Shown here piece by piece: positions 16,532-26,322 of a stretch of 64,000 bases of DNA. The stretch is from Caccoplasma sp905210875 (GTDB lineage: Bacteria; Bacteroidota; Bacteroidia; Bacteroidales; UBA11471). The stretch lies in the NCBI GenBank assembly GCA_963931635.1, contig OZ007034.1, positions 1,860,001 through 1,924,000 of the forward strand, in the 5' to 3' direction. Position numbers and translations under genes: made by a program. The notes under the pieces were generated by a model that saw nothing but the letters and a program-made list of their open reading frames with translations, ran no database searches and was not told the origin of the DNA. Position 1 is the first letter of the stretch. Each line of letters opens with the position of its first letter.

Positions 16532-18496
16532 ATGCAAGCACCCCTTACCGATAGGCACTCTTGGTTGCCCACTACCCACAAGGAACTGGAACAGCGCGGC
16601 TGGGAATGGGTCGATGTGATTCTCTTCTCGGGCGACGCCTATGTCGATCACCCCTCGTTCGGCGTGGCGGTTATCGGCCGTGTGCTGGAAGCCGAGGGGC
16701 TGCGTGTGGCCATTGTGCCTCAGCCCAACTGGCGTGACGACCTGCGTGATTTCAAGAAGTTGGGCCGTCCACGTCTCTTTTTCGGCGTATCGGCCGGAGC
16801 CATGGATTCGATGGTCAACCATTACACCGCCAACAAGCGGTTACGTTCCGACGATGCCTATACGCCCGACGGTCGTGCCGGTATGCGTCCCGACTATCCG
16901 ACCATCGTCTATACCCGCATACTCAAACAACTCTATCCCGACGTTCCTGTGGTGATAGGGGGGATTGAGGCTTCTCTGCGTCGTGTTACCCATTACGACT
17001 ATTGGCAGGACGCTTTGCGGCCGAGTATTCTTATCGAGAGCGGTGCCGATATTCTCTCGTATGGCATGGGCGAGCAGACGATGTGTACGATAGCCCGCCG
17101 TTTGCAGGCCGGCGAACCTCTCGCTGACCTGCACGACATTCCCCAGACGGTTGTTGCCCTCGATGCTTCGGAACTGCCCGGCGAAAAGGAGTCGGACCAC
17201 CATTGTATTCTTGCTTCGCACGAGGAGTGCCTGCGCAGCAAGAAGGTGCAGGCCCGCAATTTCCGCCTGGTCGAGGAGGAGTCCAACCGCTATACGGCCC
17301 GTTTGCTGTGGCAGCGCTACGGCGACAAGGCCCTGAAAATAAATCCGCCCTTCCCGCCGCTTACCGGCGAAGAACTCGATGCCATATATGACCTGCCATA
17401 CACCCGATTGCCTCACCCGCGCTACAAAGACAAGACCATACCGGCCTTTGAGATGATAAAGTTTTCGGTAACCTTGCACCGGGGCTGTTTCGGCGGTTGT
17501 GCTTTTTGTACCATTTCGGCCCATCAGGGCAAATACATATCGTCGCGCTCCGAAGCCTCGGTCTTGCGCGAAGTCGACCGTATTATTGCCATGCCCGGCT
17601 TCAAGGGCTACATCAGCGACCTGGGAGGCCCGTCGGCCAACATGTACCGCATGACGGGCAGGAAACCGCAGGCGTGCCGGGTGTGCAAGCGCCCCTCGTG
17701 TCTGTGGCCTTCGGTGTGCCCCAATATGCAGGTCGACCACCGTCCGCTGTTGCATCTCTACCGGGCGGTCGATGCCAAGTCTGGGATAAAACGTTCTTTT
17801 ATAGGCAGTGGCGTACGCTACGACCTGCTGCTGCACCGCAACGACGACGAAGCTCTCAATGCGGCTTCGCGGGAGTACACCCGTGAGTTGATAACCCGTC
17901 ATGTGTCGGGCCGTCTCAAAGTGGCCCCCGAACACACCTCTTCGCGGGTACTTTACTGTATGCGTAAACCCGGGTTCGGTCTCTTTGAGCAGTTCCGCAC
18001 GATTTTCGAACGCATCAACCGAGAGGAGGGGCTTAACCAGCAGCTGATACCCTATTTCATTTCGAGCCACCCTGCCTGCGAAGCGGTCGACATGGCCGAG
18101 CTGGCGGCTATTACCAAGAGCCTGCACTTCCATCTCGAGCAGGTGCAGGACTTTACTCCTACGCCCATGACCCTGGCCACCGAGATGTATTATACGGGGT
18201 ACGACCCCCATACGGGAGAGCGGGTCTATACAGCACACACCGCCGAAGAGAAACTGGCGCAACGGCAGTTCTTTTTCTGGTACAAGCCCGAGGCCCGACG
18301 GGGTATTGAGCAGGCGTTGCGTCGCATGGGACGGGAAGATTTGCTGGTAAAACTCTATGGCCCGGGAGCCGCTGCCCGCGGACGCGATGTCTCTGAGCGG
18401 GAAGCCGGGCGAAAGACAAAGGCTTCGTCGTATAATCCCAATTTCAATGCAGCCAAGCGCCGGGAGGCGATGAAGTTGAAAAACCGCAAGAAATAG
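16532..18496 (+). CDS. YgiQ-family radical SAM protein
   Basis: 654 residues. The radical SAM cluster motif is Cys319-x3-Cys323-x2-Cys326 in Cys-Phe-Gly-Gly-Cys-Ala-Phe-Cys. A long N-terminal region typical of YgiQ precedes it, and extra cysteines follow (Cys-Arg-Val-Cys and Cys-Leu-Trp-Pro-x-Val-Cys). The basic, lysine-rich tail is also usual. The reaction of this family is unknown. The 2-base gap after uvrB suggests translational coupling, but there is no known functional link between the two. Confidence 0.9.
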   Translation: MQAPLTDRHSWLPTTHKELEQRGWEWVDVILFSGDAYVDHPSFGVAVIGRVLEAEGLRVAIVPQPNWRDDLRDFKKLGRPRLFFGVSAGAMDSMVNHYTANKRLRSDDAYTPDGRAGMRPDYPTIVYTRILKQLYPDVPVVIGGIEASLRRVTHYDYWQDALRPSILIESGADILSYGMGEQTMCTIARRLQAGEPLADLHDIPQTVVALDASELPGEKESDHHCILASHEECLRSKKVQARNFRLVEEESNRYTARLLWQRYGDKALKINPPFPPLTGEELDAIYDLPYTRLPHPRYKDKTIPAFEMIKFSVTLHRGCFGGCAFCTISAHQGKYISSRSEASVLREVDRIIAMPGFKGYISDLGGPSANMYRMTGRKPQACRVCKRPSCLWPSVCPNMQVDHRPLLHLYRAVDAKSGIKRSFIGSGVRYDLLLHRNDDEALNAASREYTRELITRHVSGRLKVAPEHTSSRVLYCMRKPGFGLFEQFRTIFERINREEGLNQQLIPYFISSHPACEAVDMAELAAITKSLHFHLEQVQDFTPTPMTLATEMYYTGYDPHTGERVYTAHTAEEKLAQRQFFFWYKPEARRGIEQALRRMGREDLLVKLYGPGAAARGRDVSEREAGRKTKASSYNPNFNAAKRREAMKLKNRKK

Positions 18497-18515
18497 GTCC
18501 GACGAATAGTTATGC

Positions 18516-18543
18516 CCTTCGTCTCCGGTTGATATGACGAAGG
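18516..18543. terminator. Possible weak terminator between convergent genes
   Basis: A 7-bp inverted repeat (18516-18522 and 18537-18543) in the 87-base gap between the YgiQ and MATE genes. Short and without a good U-run. Confidence 0.35.
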
Positions 18544-18583
18544 AAAAGACGGTCGTGCAAGGAGTGGGGCAAAGACTTCGTGA

Positions 18584-19933
18584 CTAAACCTGTGAAGCCG
18601 GTACGCTGTTCGACCTGAATTGCCGGAAAAAGAGCAGTGCTGCGCAAGAGAGCCCTACGGGGTAGCCCCACCACACGCCCGGGGCTCCACCGTCGCACAC
18701 AAAGGCAAAGAGGTATGAGGCCGGCAGGCTCACGACGAAATAGCTGACAAAGGCTATCCACACCATGGGCTTCACCACACCGAGTCCGCGCAGTGCGCCG
18801 GCCAGCGAAATCTGCATGCCGTCGCCCAGTTGGTACACCATCATGGGAATGATGATGGCCGATACGAGCAGAGCCACCTCGGACGAGTCGGTAAAGATGT
18901 ACCCGATGTACTGGCGGGTAAAGAACATGACCGAAGTAACGACCAGAATAAGAGCAAGTACGATGTGGATACCCGCTGTGACGATGGGCCTTATTTCGTG
19001 CGCGCGGTTGCTGCCGCGAGCGTTGCTCACCCCGATGGTGATGGCAGCACCGATACCCGAATAGAGCAGGAATCCGATGGTAGAGAAGGTTACGGCGGCC
19101 TGATGTGCGGCGAGAGCCGTGCTGCCTATCCAGCCGATGAAGATGACGCTCAGACTGAACGAGCCCGTCTCCATGCCCAGTTGCAGAGCCACGGGGATAC
19201 CCATGGTGAGGATAGGCCGGTAGAGGCGTCTGTCGGCAGGGAGGCGGAAAAATCCCGAGCGGAAACGGCGGTAACGCTTCCGGTACAGAAATATGCCCCA
19301 CCCGGCTGCGATGGTGAATATGCGGGCGATGAGAGTCGACACACCGGCGCCGAAAAGTCCCCATTCGGGAAAGCCGGCATATCCGTAGATAAGAAGGGTA
19401 TTGCCTATGATGTTCAGCAGGTTGCTGGCAAGCAATATGAACATGGGGGTGAGCGTGTCGGTCGTCCCGTCGGCAAAATGCTTGAATGCGTTGAAGAGCA
19501 GTACCGGAATCAGCCCTACGAGATGAAGCAGGTAGTAGGGGCGCATCAGCGGCAGCAGTTCCGCGGGGAGTCCCAAGCGGTCGAGAAAGAAGTATAGCGT
19601 ACCCATGATGCCGATGAGTATGACGGCCAGTATGGCGTTGGCATATAGCCCGTAACGGAAAGTCTGTCCGGCGCGGAGCAATTCGTTGCGGCCCGTCTGT
19701 TCGCCGATAAGAGGGGTGATGCCCATGGCAAAACCGGTGGCAAACATGAGCGGCAGCATGAAGATGTTGTTCACAAAGGAGGCTGCCGACAGCTCTTCGG
19801 TGGCGTGATGTCCCACCATGATATTGTCGACAAAGCCGGTGAGAATGATACCCAGTTGGCCCACCATGATGGGAACCCCCATGGCCAGCAACGAGCGGTA
19901 GTGCGGAGCGTATCTTCTGAAAATTGATGCCAT
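18584..19933 (-). CDS. MATE-family multidrug exporter
   Basis: 449 residues with about 12 hydrophobic segments in two similar halves. The N-terminal Met-Gly-Val-Pro-Ile-Met-Val-Gly-Gln-Leu-Gly and Phe-Val-Asp-Asn-Ile-Met-Val-Gly-His segments, and the Gly-Met-Glu-Thr-Gly-Ser-Phe segment at the start of the second half, are those of NorM-type MATE proteins. It should export cationic drugs or metabolites with Na+ or H+ influx. A TATCTTTG box (complement 19960-19967) lies upstream. Substrate unknown. Confidence 0.9.
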   Translation of the reverse strand: MASIFRRYAPHYRSLLAMGVPIMVGQLGIILTGFVDNIMVGHHATEELSAASFVNNIFMLPLMFATGFAMGITPLIGEQTGRNELLRAGQTFRYGLYANAILAVILIGIMGTLYFFLDRLGLPAELLPLMRPYYLLHLVGLIPVLLFNAFKHFADGTTDTLTPMFILLASNLLNIIGNTLLIYGYAGFPEWGLFGAGVSTLIARIFTIAAGWGIFLYRKRYRRFRSGFFRLPADRRLYRPILTMGIPVALQLGMETGSFSLSVIFIGWIGSTALAAHQAAVTFSTIGFLLYSGIGAAITIGVSNARGSNRAHEIRPIVTAGIHIVLALILVVTSVMFFTRQYIGYIFTDSSEVALLVSAIIIPMMVYQLGDGMQISLAGALRGLGVVKPMVWIAFVSYFVVSLPASYLFAFVCDGGAPGVWWGYPVGLSCAALLFFRQFRSNSVPASQV

Positions 19934-20179
19934 ATAGAACTATTCCGAAAAAACGGGGGCAAAGATAGCAAAAGCCGAGAGCAGAGGCAAGGCAAAAGCG
20001 AAGATTTCGCCGTTGACTATGCCGAGGCGCCTCCTGTCTTATGGCAAAAGGCTGAAAGCCTGAGAAAAATCGGACAATATTTCCGCTGAAAACATCAGAA
20101 AATGTGAGCCAAAATAGTTGGATATGGACATTTCTTTATGAATTTGTCGTATTTTTGTACCGGTTCAAAAATTACAGAA

Positions 20180-21280
20180 ATGAGATTTCCTCGGAAAATA
20201 GGATTCCTGATGCTCGGAATTTTGCTGTCGGCCTCGCTGTCGGCCCAAGAGTTTTTGTGGAGTGTCGATGTCGACATGACGTTCGACAACAGAGAGTATG
20301 GAAAGAGTAAATACAACTGGCCGCAGACGATATTCGGAGGATATATCAATCCGCTGGTAGGGCTCGGCTGGCGGGGAAACTCGATACAGGTGGGAGTGAG
20401 TGCCTTGCGCAATTTCGGCGCACCAACCTGTGATATGGACGTCAACTTCCTGTTTTTCTACAATTACCGCGACAGCCGCTTCAATGTATCGGCCGGTATC
20501 ATACCCCGCCGTCAGGTAAAGGGTGGGAGCGAAGCCTTCTTCTGCGACTCCATCAAGTTTTTCGACAATACCATCGACGGACTGCTCTTGCAGTATATAC
20601 CCGACGACAAGAACTATATCGAGGTCTTTTGCGACTGGGACGGACATCAGACCGCAACGGCCCGCGAGCGCTTCATCGTTTATACCTCGGGTCGCTACTA
20701 TCCGCTCTCGTGGCTTTACGGTGAATATGAGTTGATGATGCACCACCACGCCGGTACCAGTGTCGATGGCGGTGTGGTCGACAACATCTGGTTTTATCCG
20801 CGAGTTGGAGTCGACCTGGGTGGCCGTTTGTGGTTCGACAAACTCAAAGTGAGTGCCGGTTGGCTACAATCGGCTCAGAACGACCGTACCTACGTAGGAC
20901 ACTATGTCAAGCCTCACGGCGTACAGGTCGAGGCCCGTGTCGAGAAGTTCAAGTTGGGTCTCTACAATACCCTGTATATGGGAGGTTGTCTCATGCCCTA
21001 TTACGAGAGCTATGCGTCGAGTCTCTATACCGGCTCGGCCTTTTACCGCACGCGCGATGATGTCTACAACCGTCTCGAAGCCTATTGGCACCCGTTCCAG
21101 AACGAAAAGTTCGACCTCAAAGTATCGTCGGTTCATCATTACGACGGCGTGAAGTGGTGTTCGCAACAGCTCATCACCTTCCGGATCATTATCGACAACG
21201 ATATGTTCAAAAAAGATAGCCCCGTGCGCAAGCAGTTGCGTTGGCGCAAGAACCGCAAATCGTCTCCCGACAAAATATAA
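20180..21280 (+). CDS. Exported hypothetical protein, probably outer-membrane barrel
   Basis: 366 residues from the ATG at 20180, which starts a good signal peptide (Met-Arg-Phe-Pro-Arg-Lys, hydrophobic core, Ser-Ala-Gln). An upstream ATG at 20138 would add 14 residues that spoil the signal. The mature protein is rich in alternating aromatic/polar strands, Tyr, Trp and Asp, as in barrels, but it ends in a basic lysine/arginine-rich tail instead of an aromatic residue. No family recognised. A TATTTTTG -7 box lies at 20150-20157. It stands 107 bases upstream of a putative porin gene on the same strand. Confidence 0.65.
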   Translation: MRFPRKIGFLMLGILLSASLSAQEFLWSVDVDMTFDNREYGKSKYNWPQTIFGGYINPLVGLGWRGNSIQVGVSALRNFGAPTCDMDVNFLFFYNYRDSRFNVSAGIIPRRQVKGGSEAFFCDSIKFFDNTIDGLLLQYIPDDKNYIEVFCDWDGHQTATARERFIVYTSGRYYPLSWLYGEYELMMHHHAGTSVDGGVVDNIWFYPRVGVDLGGRLWFDKLKVSAGWLQSAQNDRTYVGHYVKPHGVQVEARVEKFKLGLYNTLYMGGCLMPYYESYASSLYTGSAFYRTRDDVYNRLEAYWHPFQNEKFDLKVSSVHHYDGVKWCSQQLITFRIIIDNDMFKKDSPVRKQLRWRKNRKSSPDKI

Positions 21281-21387
21281 CCGCCGGTCGAGAATCTTTC
21301 GTGTAAGCAAGTGCAACTCCTTTTCTCTCTTTTTAGGAAGAGCGATGGGAGTTGTCTCATATATTTGCCTTATATTTGCACCCGTAT

Positions 21388-23370
21388 ATGAAGCGGTTTT
21401 TGGTATTTTCTCTTTTAGCGTGGTCGGTGATTTGTGGATATGCCGCCAAGAAGCAGGTGATAGGAGAGCCCTATGCATGGCGGCTTTCCCAGCCTTTGGG
21501 GACACCCTATCGGGTGCCGATGGACACGCTTATCGATGATTTCTACACTACCGACCTGCCGATTACCTATTCTACGGCCTATTCCTACACCGGAAATCTG
21601 GGCGGCGCTTCGATGTCGAAAGTCTTTTTTGATCGTCCCGATATGCCGCAGTTCATTTTCAAGCAACCCTACGATTACCTCATCTATACCCCTGAAAACT
21701 ACACCTATTACAACACCCGTATACCCATGACGCTGGCGTCGTATCTGTTTGGTGGCGGGAAGCAGACCAAGCAGGAAGACCTCAAAGCCGAGTTCTCGGG
21801 CAATGTCAACAAGCGGCTGGCCATTGCCGCCGGCATACAGTATGTCTATTCGAGAGGTAACTACGACCACCAGGGCAACAAAGACCTCTCGTGGCAGGTG
21901 GCCGGCTCCTACATAGGCGACCGTTACCAGATGCACGCCTTTGCCAACACCTACAATTTTGTGTCGCAGGAAAACGGTGGAATATCCGACACCCAGTTCA
22001 TACTCGACCCCGACGAGGTGGCTTCGGGGCAGGGCGGATTTGATTCACAGACGATACCCGTCTATCTCTACAATGCCTTCAACCGCGTGCGGGGGCAGAA
22101 CTATTATCTGACCCAACGTTATAACCTCGGCTTTTACAAGACCCAGCAAGTCGACGACACAACGACGGTCGATGTATTTACTCCCGTAACCAGTTTCATA
22201 CACACGGTTGAGTATAACAGCAACATGAGGCGGTTTGTCAATACATCGGCCAGCGAAGATACCACCTTCTTTGACAATACCTATTTCCGCAAGGACGGTA
22301 CCAACGACTCGACCGAATACTGGTCGTTGAAGAATACGCTGGGCATATCCTTGCTCGAAGGGTTTAACAAGTATGCCAAGATGGGCATGTCGGCCTATAT
22401 GACCCATGAGGTACGACGCTTTACGCTGATGAGCGATCTCATTCCCGCCGCCATGCGGACGGCACCCGACATTCCGATGCTGGATACCGGCGGTGCCCTG
22501 TTCAGTGTAAAGGAGTCGCCACAGATTTTTACCGAGAATGTCTTGTGGGTAGGTGGTGTACTTTCCAAGCAGCAGGGTGAGTTGCTCACTTATACGGTCG
22601 ACGGTAAGGTGGGCCTTCTCGGCGTCGATGCCGGAGCTACCGATATCGAAGGCGAGATACAGACCCGTTTCCACATACGCAAGACAACGGTGCAGTTGCG
22701 GGCTTACGGCTTTTTCAAGAACCTGACGCCGGCATTTTATTACCGTCATTATGTGTCGAACCACTTTATTTGGGATAACGATTTCGGTAAAACGCGCAAA
22801 TTCAGGGTGGGAGGAGAGTTTTCTCTCCCCTCGACCGGTACGGTTATCAATGTCGGTGTGGAAAATGTGCAGAACTATGTATATTTCGACAACAGTTGCA
22901 TGCCTCGGCAGGACAGTCGCATTTTGCAGGTATTCAGTGCCGCGGTGAAACAGAAGGTAAAGTGGGGCATTTTCAATCTCGACCTCGAAGCCGTGTATCA
23001 GAAGTCGAGCGATTCAAAGGTCATTCCGCTGCCCGACTTGAGTGCTTATGCACAGATGTATCTCGACTTTAAGATTGCCAAGGTGTTGCAGGTGCAATTC
23101 GGTGTCGACTGCAAATACCACACCTCCTATTATGCCGAGGCCTACCAGCCGGCCACTCTCTCGTTTCATACCCAAGATGAGGTCAAGGTGGGAAACTATC
23201 CGCTCATGAATGTCTATGCCAACATGAAGATGAAAATGGTGCGTTTCTATGTCATGTACACACACTTCAATCAGGGGCTGTTCGGCGGGAACAACTATTT
23301 TATCATGCCCAACTATCCCTACAACCCGGCCGTGTTGCAGTTTGGCCTGTGTGTTAACTTCTCCAATTAA
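21388..23370 (+). CDS. Putative porin (large outer-membrane barrel)
   Basis: 660 residues from the ATG at 21388, which begins Met-Lys-Arg-Phe-Leu-Val-Phe with a cleavable signal to about residue 20; the in-frame ATG at 21352 is less likely. Its organisation (long N-terminal segment with Pro-Asp-Met-Pro-Gln-Phe, then many amphipathic strands, ending Phe-Gly-Leu-Cys-Val-Asn-Phe) resembles the Bacteroidota 'putative porin' family. Two TATATTTG boxes (21360-21367 and 21371-21378) lie upstream. Its stop codon directly abuts the stop codon of the convergent sigma factor gene, with no room for a terminator. Confidence 0.75.
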   Translation: MKRFLVFSLLAWSVICGYAAKKQVIGEPYAWRLSQPLGTPYRVPMDTLIDDFYTTDLPITYSTAYSYTGNLGGASMSKVFFDRPDMPQFIFKQPYDYLIYTPENYTYYNTRIPMTLASYLFGGGKQTKQEDLKAEFSGNVNKRLAIAAGIQYVYSRGNYDHQGNKDLSWQVAGSYIGDRYQMHAFANTYNFVSQENGGISDTQFILDPDEVASGQGGFDSQTIPVYLYNAFNRVRGQNYYLTQRYNLGFYKTQQVDDTTTVDVFTPVTSFIHTVEYNSNMRRFVNTSASEDTTFFDNTYFRKDGTNDSTEYWSLKNTLGISLLEGFNKYAKMGMSAYMTHEVRRFTLMSDLIPAAMRTAPDIPMLDTGGALFSVKESPQIFTENVLWVGGVLSKQQGELLTYTVDGKVGLLGVDAGATDIEGEIQTRFHIRKTTVQLRAYGFFKNLTPAFYYRHYVSNHFIWDNDFGKTRKFRVGGEFSLPSTGTVINVGVENVQNYVYFDNSCMPRQDSRILQVFSAAVKQKVKWGIFNLDLEAVYQKSSDSKVIPLPDLSAYAQMYLDFKIAKVLQVQFGVDCKYHTSYYAEAYQPATLSFHTQDEVKVGNYPLMNVYANMKMKMVRFYVMYTHFNQGLFGGNNYFIMPNYPYNPAVLQFGLCVNFSN

Positions 23371-23874
23371 TCAACGGTAATCTTTGAGAATCACCTGCAA
23401 CCGCTGGCGGGCAAAGAATATGCGGCTCTTAACCGTGCCCAGCGGCAACTCCATCTTTTCGGCAATCTCCTGATATTTGAATCCGGCCACATGCATCGAG
23501 AAGGGAATCTTGTATTCGTCGGGAAATTTGTTGATGACCTTCGATATTTCCTTTACTGCGAGAGAGCCTTCGGGGGTATCGAATCCCGATTCCTGCGGGA
23601 GGTTGAGGTGATATAAATCTTCGGTCTGGTCGATGATGGTCTGGTTGCGCACCCCCTTGCGGTAGTTGTTTATGAAAATGTTGCGCATGATGGTGAACAC
23701 CCACCCCTTGAAATTGATGTTGTCGATATACTTGTCGCAGTTGTCGAGCGCTTTCAGGGTCGTGTCTTGCAGCAGGTCTTCGGCTTCGTCGTGGTCGCAG
23801 GTGAGCATGTAGGCAAAGTTCAGCAGGTTGTCTTGCAGTTGCAAGAGTTTCTTTTCAAACAGTCGTGTTTCCAT
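23371..23874 (-). CDS. ECF-type RNA polymerase sigma factor
   Basis: 167 residues with just the two domains of an ECF sigma. Region 2 includes Glu-Asp-Leu-Leu-Gln-Asp-Thr-Thr-Leu-Lys-Ala-Leu and Gly-Trp-Val-Phe-Thr-Ile-Met-Arg-Asn. Region 4 includes Tyr-Gln-Glu-Ile-Ala-Glu-Lys-Met-Glu-Leu-Pro-Leu-Gly-Thr-Val-Lys-Ser-Arg, the helix-turn-helix that reads the -35 element. No anti-sigma gene is adjacent. A TATATTTG box (complement 23933-23940) may be its own promoter. It is convergent with the porin gene and divergent from the NfeD operon. Confidence 0.92.
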   Translation of the reverse strand: METRLFEKKLLQLQDNLLNFAYMLTCDHDEAEDLLQDTTLKALDNCDKYIDNINFKGWVFTIMRNIFINNYRKGVRNQTIIDQTEDLYHLNLPQESGFDTPEGSLAVKEISKVINKFPDEYKIPFSMHVAGFKYQEIAEKMELPLGTVKSRIFFARQRLQVILKDYR

Positions 23875-23968
23875 TGATAAATAAATATGAGTAATTAATC
23901 AAAGTTTTGTATTCTTATGCAAGAATATGTTGCAAATATAAAAAGCCCATAGGCGAAAGAAAAATTTT

Positions 23969-24051
23969 TTAGTATAAAAAATGAGGACTAATCTGTTAAA
24001 TAACATACATTTATGGGGTTTAATAATATCGCTGCGTTAGTATAAAAAATG
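23969..24051. repeat. Pair of 15-bp direct repeats upstream of the sigma factor and NfeD genes
   Basis: TTAGTATAAAAAATG occurs at 23969-23983 and again at 24037-24051, starts 68 bases apart. Both lie in the 267-base divergent intergenic region, which has no gene. Could be a regulator site or a chance AT-rich repeat. Confidence 0.5.
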
Positions 24052-24141
24052 TCTCATTGTGAAATTCTCTTTTTGAAAAACAACTTCTGAAATGTGTTAT
24101 TTCGATAAAAAAATGTAACTTCGTCTCATATCCTCGATAAT

Positions 24142-25560
24142 ATGAAAAAGATATTACTGATTCTCTGCGCCTGGATTGCATGCTGGTCTGTGGGACTGGG
24201 TGCCGGGACGGCAGTTCCGGAAAAGGCCGACTTCTACCGTATCGACATCGACAAGGAGATAGGCCCCACTACCTGGCGCTATTTGCAGAATGGTCATGCC
24301 GAGGCCTTGCGCTCGTCGGCACAGGCAGTCATATTGCGACTGAATACGTATGGGGGGACGGTGGTACACGCCGACTCGATGCGAACACTCATACTCAACA
24401 GTCCGCTCCCTTTCTACGCCTTTATCGATAATAATGCGGCCTCGGCCGGTGCCCTCATAGCCATAGCCTGCGACAGCATCTATATGCGCGAGGGGGCAAG
24501 TATCGGAGCGGCCACAGTGGTCGATCCTACGGGGGCTGCCATGCCCGACAAGTATCAGTCGTACATGCGGGCCACGATACGGGCCACGGCCGAGTCGCAC
24601 GGTTGCGATACGCTGCGTGCGGTCGACGGTTCCACACGCCTTCAATGGCATCGCGACCCGCTGATTGCCGAGGCCATGGTCGACGAGCGTATCGTTGTGC
24701 CCGGGCTGTGCGACTCGACAAAGGTTCTCACCTTGACTGCCCGTGAAGCGCTTCAATGGGGCTATTGCGAGGCGATTGTCGGGAGTGTCGACGACATTAT
24801 CGCATCACGGCTCGGCTGCACGAGCTATACGGTGGAGCAGTATGAGTCGACCTTCTACGACAACTTGGTGGGTTTCTTGCAGAACCCCGTGGTGCAGGGT
24901 ATCCTCATCATTCTTATACTGGGAGGCATCTATTTTGAGATGCAGACACCCGGCGTGGGGCTCCCGCTGGCCGTAGCCATCGTGGCGGCCGTGCTATATT
25001 TCGCCCCGCTGTATCTGGTGGGCCTGGCCGCATCGTGGGAGATTCTGGTATTCCTGCTGGGTATTATCCTGCTGGCACTCGAACTTTTTGTCATACCCGG
25101 TTTCGGTATTGCCGGCATCTTGGGGCTTGTATGCTTTTTCGGCGGACTTTTGCTGGCCCTGCTCAACAATGCCGATTTTGATTTCTTCTGGGTATCGACC
25201 GACAGTATTACGGACGGTTTGCTTGTGATTCTGGGCGGACTGCTCGGCGCCGTCCTCCTGTCGCTGTATCTGATGAGGCGCATCGGCCGTCGTGGATTGT
25301 TCTACCGGGTGGCCCTCCATGCCGAACAGAACATCGAAGACGGGTATGTTGCCGTGTCGGGCCGCTTGGCGGCCATGGTGGGTCGCGAAGGGCGTGCCGT
25401 TACCGTCATGAGACCGTCGGGTAAGGTGCGCATCGACGGTGAAGATTACGATGCTATTTCCTATCACAATACTTATCTCGACGAAGGAACCCCGATAAAG
25501 GTGGTGAAAGTGGAGAATATGCAACTCTATGTTGTCCCGCAAAATCTTGAAGAAAAATGA
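24142..25560 (+). CDS. NfeD-family membrane serine protease (ClpP-class)
   Basis: 472 residues. An N-terminal signal segment is followed by a ClpP/SppA-like protease domain with Asn-Asn-Ala-Ala-Ser-Ala-Gly (Ser101) and Pro-Asp-Lys-Tyr (Lys137), the expected Ser/Lys dyad. Next come about five hydrophobic helices (roughly 255-375) and a C-terminal OB-like NfeD domain from about residue 400. Long NfeD proteins cleave membrane proteins such as stomatin; no stomatin gene is adjacent here. The last bases overlap the kdsB start codon (ATGA), so the genes are translationally coupled. Confidence 0.88.
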   Translation: MKKILLILCAWIACWSVGLGAGTAVPEKADFYRIDIDKEIGPTTWRYLQNGHAEALRSSAQAVILRLNTYGGTVVHADSMRTLILNSPLPFYAFIDNNAASAGALIAIACDSIYMREGASIGAATVVDPTGAAMPDKYQSYMRATIRATAESHGCDTLRAVDGSTRLQWHRDPLIAEAMVDERIVVPGLCDSTKVLTLTAREALQWGYCEAIVGSVDDIIASRLGCTSYTVEQYESTFYDNLVGFLQNPVVQGILIILILGGIYFEMQTPGVGLPLAVAIVAAVLYFAPLYLVGLAASWEILVFLLGIILLALELFVIPGFGIAGILGLVCFFGGLLLALLNNADFDFFWVSTDSITDGLLVILGGLLGAVLLSLYLMRRIGRRGLFYRVALHAEQNIEDGYVAVSGRLAAMVGREGRAVTVMRPSGKVRIDGEDYDAISYHNTYLDEGTPIKVVKVENMQLYVVPQNLEEK

Positions 25561-26315
25561 AATTCATAGCTATTATTCCGGCTCGTTATGCCTCGACCCG
25601 TTTCCCCGGCAAACCGCTTGTCGATATGCGGGGAAAAACAATGATTCAACGTGTGTATGAACAGGTGTCGTCGTGCCTCTCTTCGGTCTATGTGGCCACC
25701 GACGACGACCGCATATATCGGGCGGTTGAGGCCTTTGGCGGGCGCGCCGTGATGACCTCGGCCGAGCACCGCTCGGGAACCGACCGTTGTCGGGAGGCCT
25801 ACGAACGCATAGGCGGAGGAGAAGATGTCGTCATCAATATTCAGGGCGACGAGCCCTTTATCCAACCCCGCCAGATAGAAGATATCATGGCTTGCTTCGA
25901 CGATGCCGACACGCAGATTGCCACGCTGGTGAAGCCCTTTACCGAGGCCGACGGAGAAGCCGCCTTGTTCAATCCCAATTCGCCCAAGGTGGTACTCAAC
26001 AGTCGCAACGAGGCGATGTATTTCAGCCGCTCGGTTATTCCCTATTTACGTGGCTGCGATGCCGGCCAATGGTTGAGCCACCACACTTTCTACAAGCACA
26101 TCGGCATGTATGCCTACCGGGCCGACGTCCTGGGCGAGATCACCCGTCTGCCCCAGTCGTCGCTCGAAAAGGCCGAGTCGCTCGAACAGTTGCGTTGGCT
26201 GCAAAACGGCTATCGTATCAAAGTGGGTATCACCACACAGGAGACCATCGGCATCGATACGCCCGACGACCTCGAACGGGCCTTGCTTTTTCTTGATTCA
26301 CTTGCAAAAAAATAA
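25557..26315 (+). CDS. kdsB: 3-deoxy-manno-octulosonate cytidylyltransferase
   Basis: 252 residues. The N-terminal Ile-Ile-Pro-Ala-Arg-Tyr-Ala-Ser-Thr-Arg-Phe-Pro-Gly-Lys-Pro-Leu is the KdsB signature, followed by Val-Ala-Thr-Asp-Asp and Asn-Ile-Gln-Gly-Asp-Glu-Pro-Phe. It activates Kdo as CMP-Kdo for lipid A core synthesis. It overlaps the NfeD gene by 4 bases and precedes the M16 gene by 7 bases. Confidence 0.97.
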   Translation: MKFIAIIPARYASTRFPGKPLVDMRGKTMIQRVYEQVSSCLSSVYVATDDDRIYRAVEAFGGRAVMTSAEHRSGTDRCREAYERIGGGEDVVINIQGDEPFIQPRQIEDIMACFDDADTQIATLVKPFTEADGEAALFNPNSPKVVLNSRNEAMYFSRSVIPYLRGCDAGQWLSHHTFYKHIGMYAYRADVLGEITRLPQSSLEKAESLEQLRWLQNGYRIKVGITTQETIGIDTPDDLERALLFLDSLAKK

Positions 26316-26322
26316 AAAAAAT

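Noticed and set aside
23875..24141. Small gene in the sigma/NfeD intergenic region
   Set aside because: Very AT-rich with frequent stops in all frames; only promoters and a direct repeat were supported.
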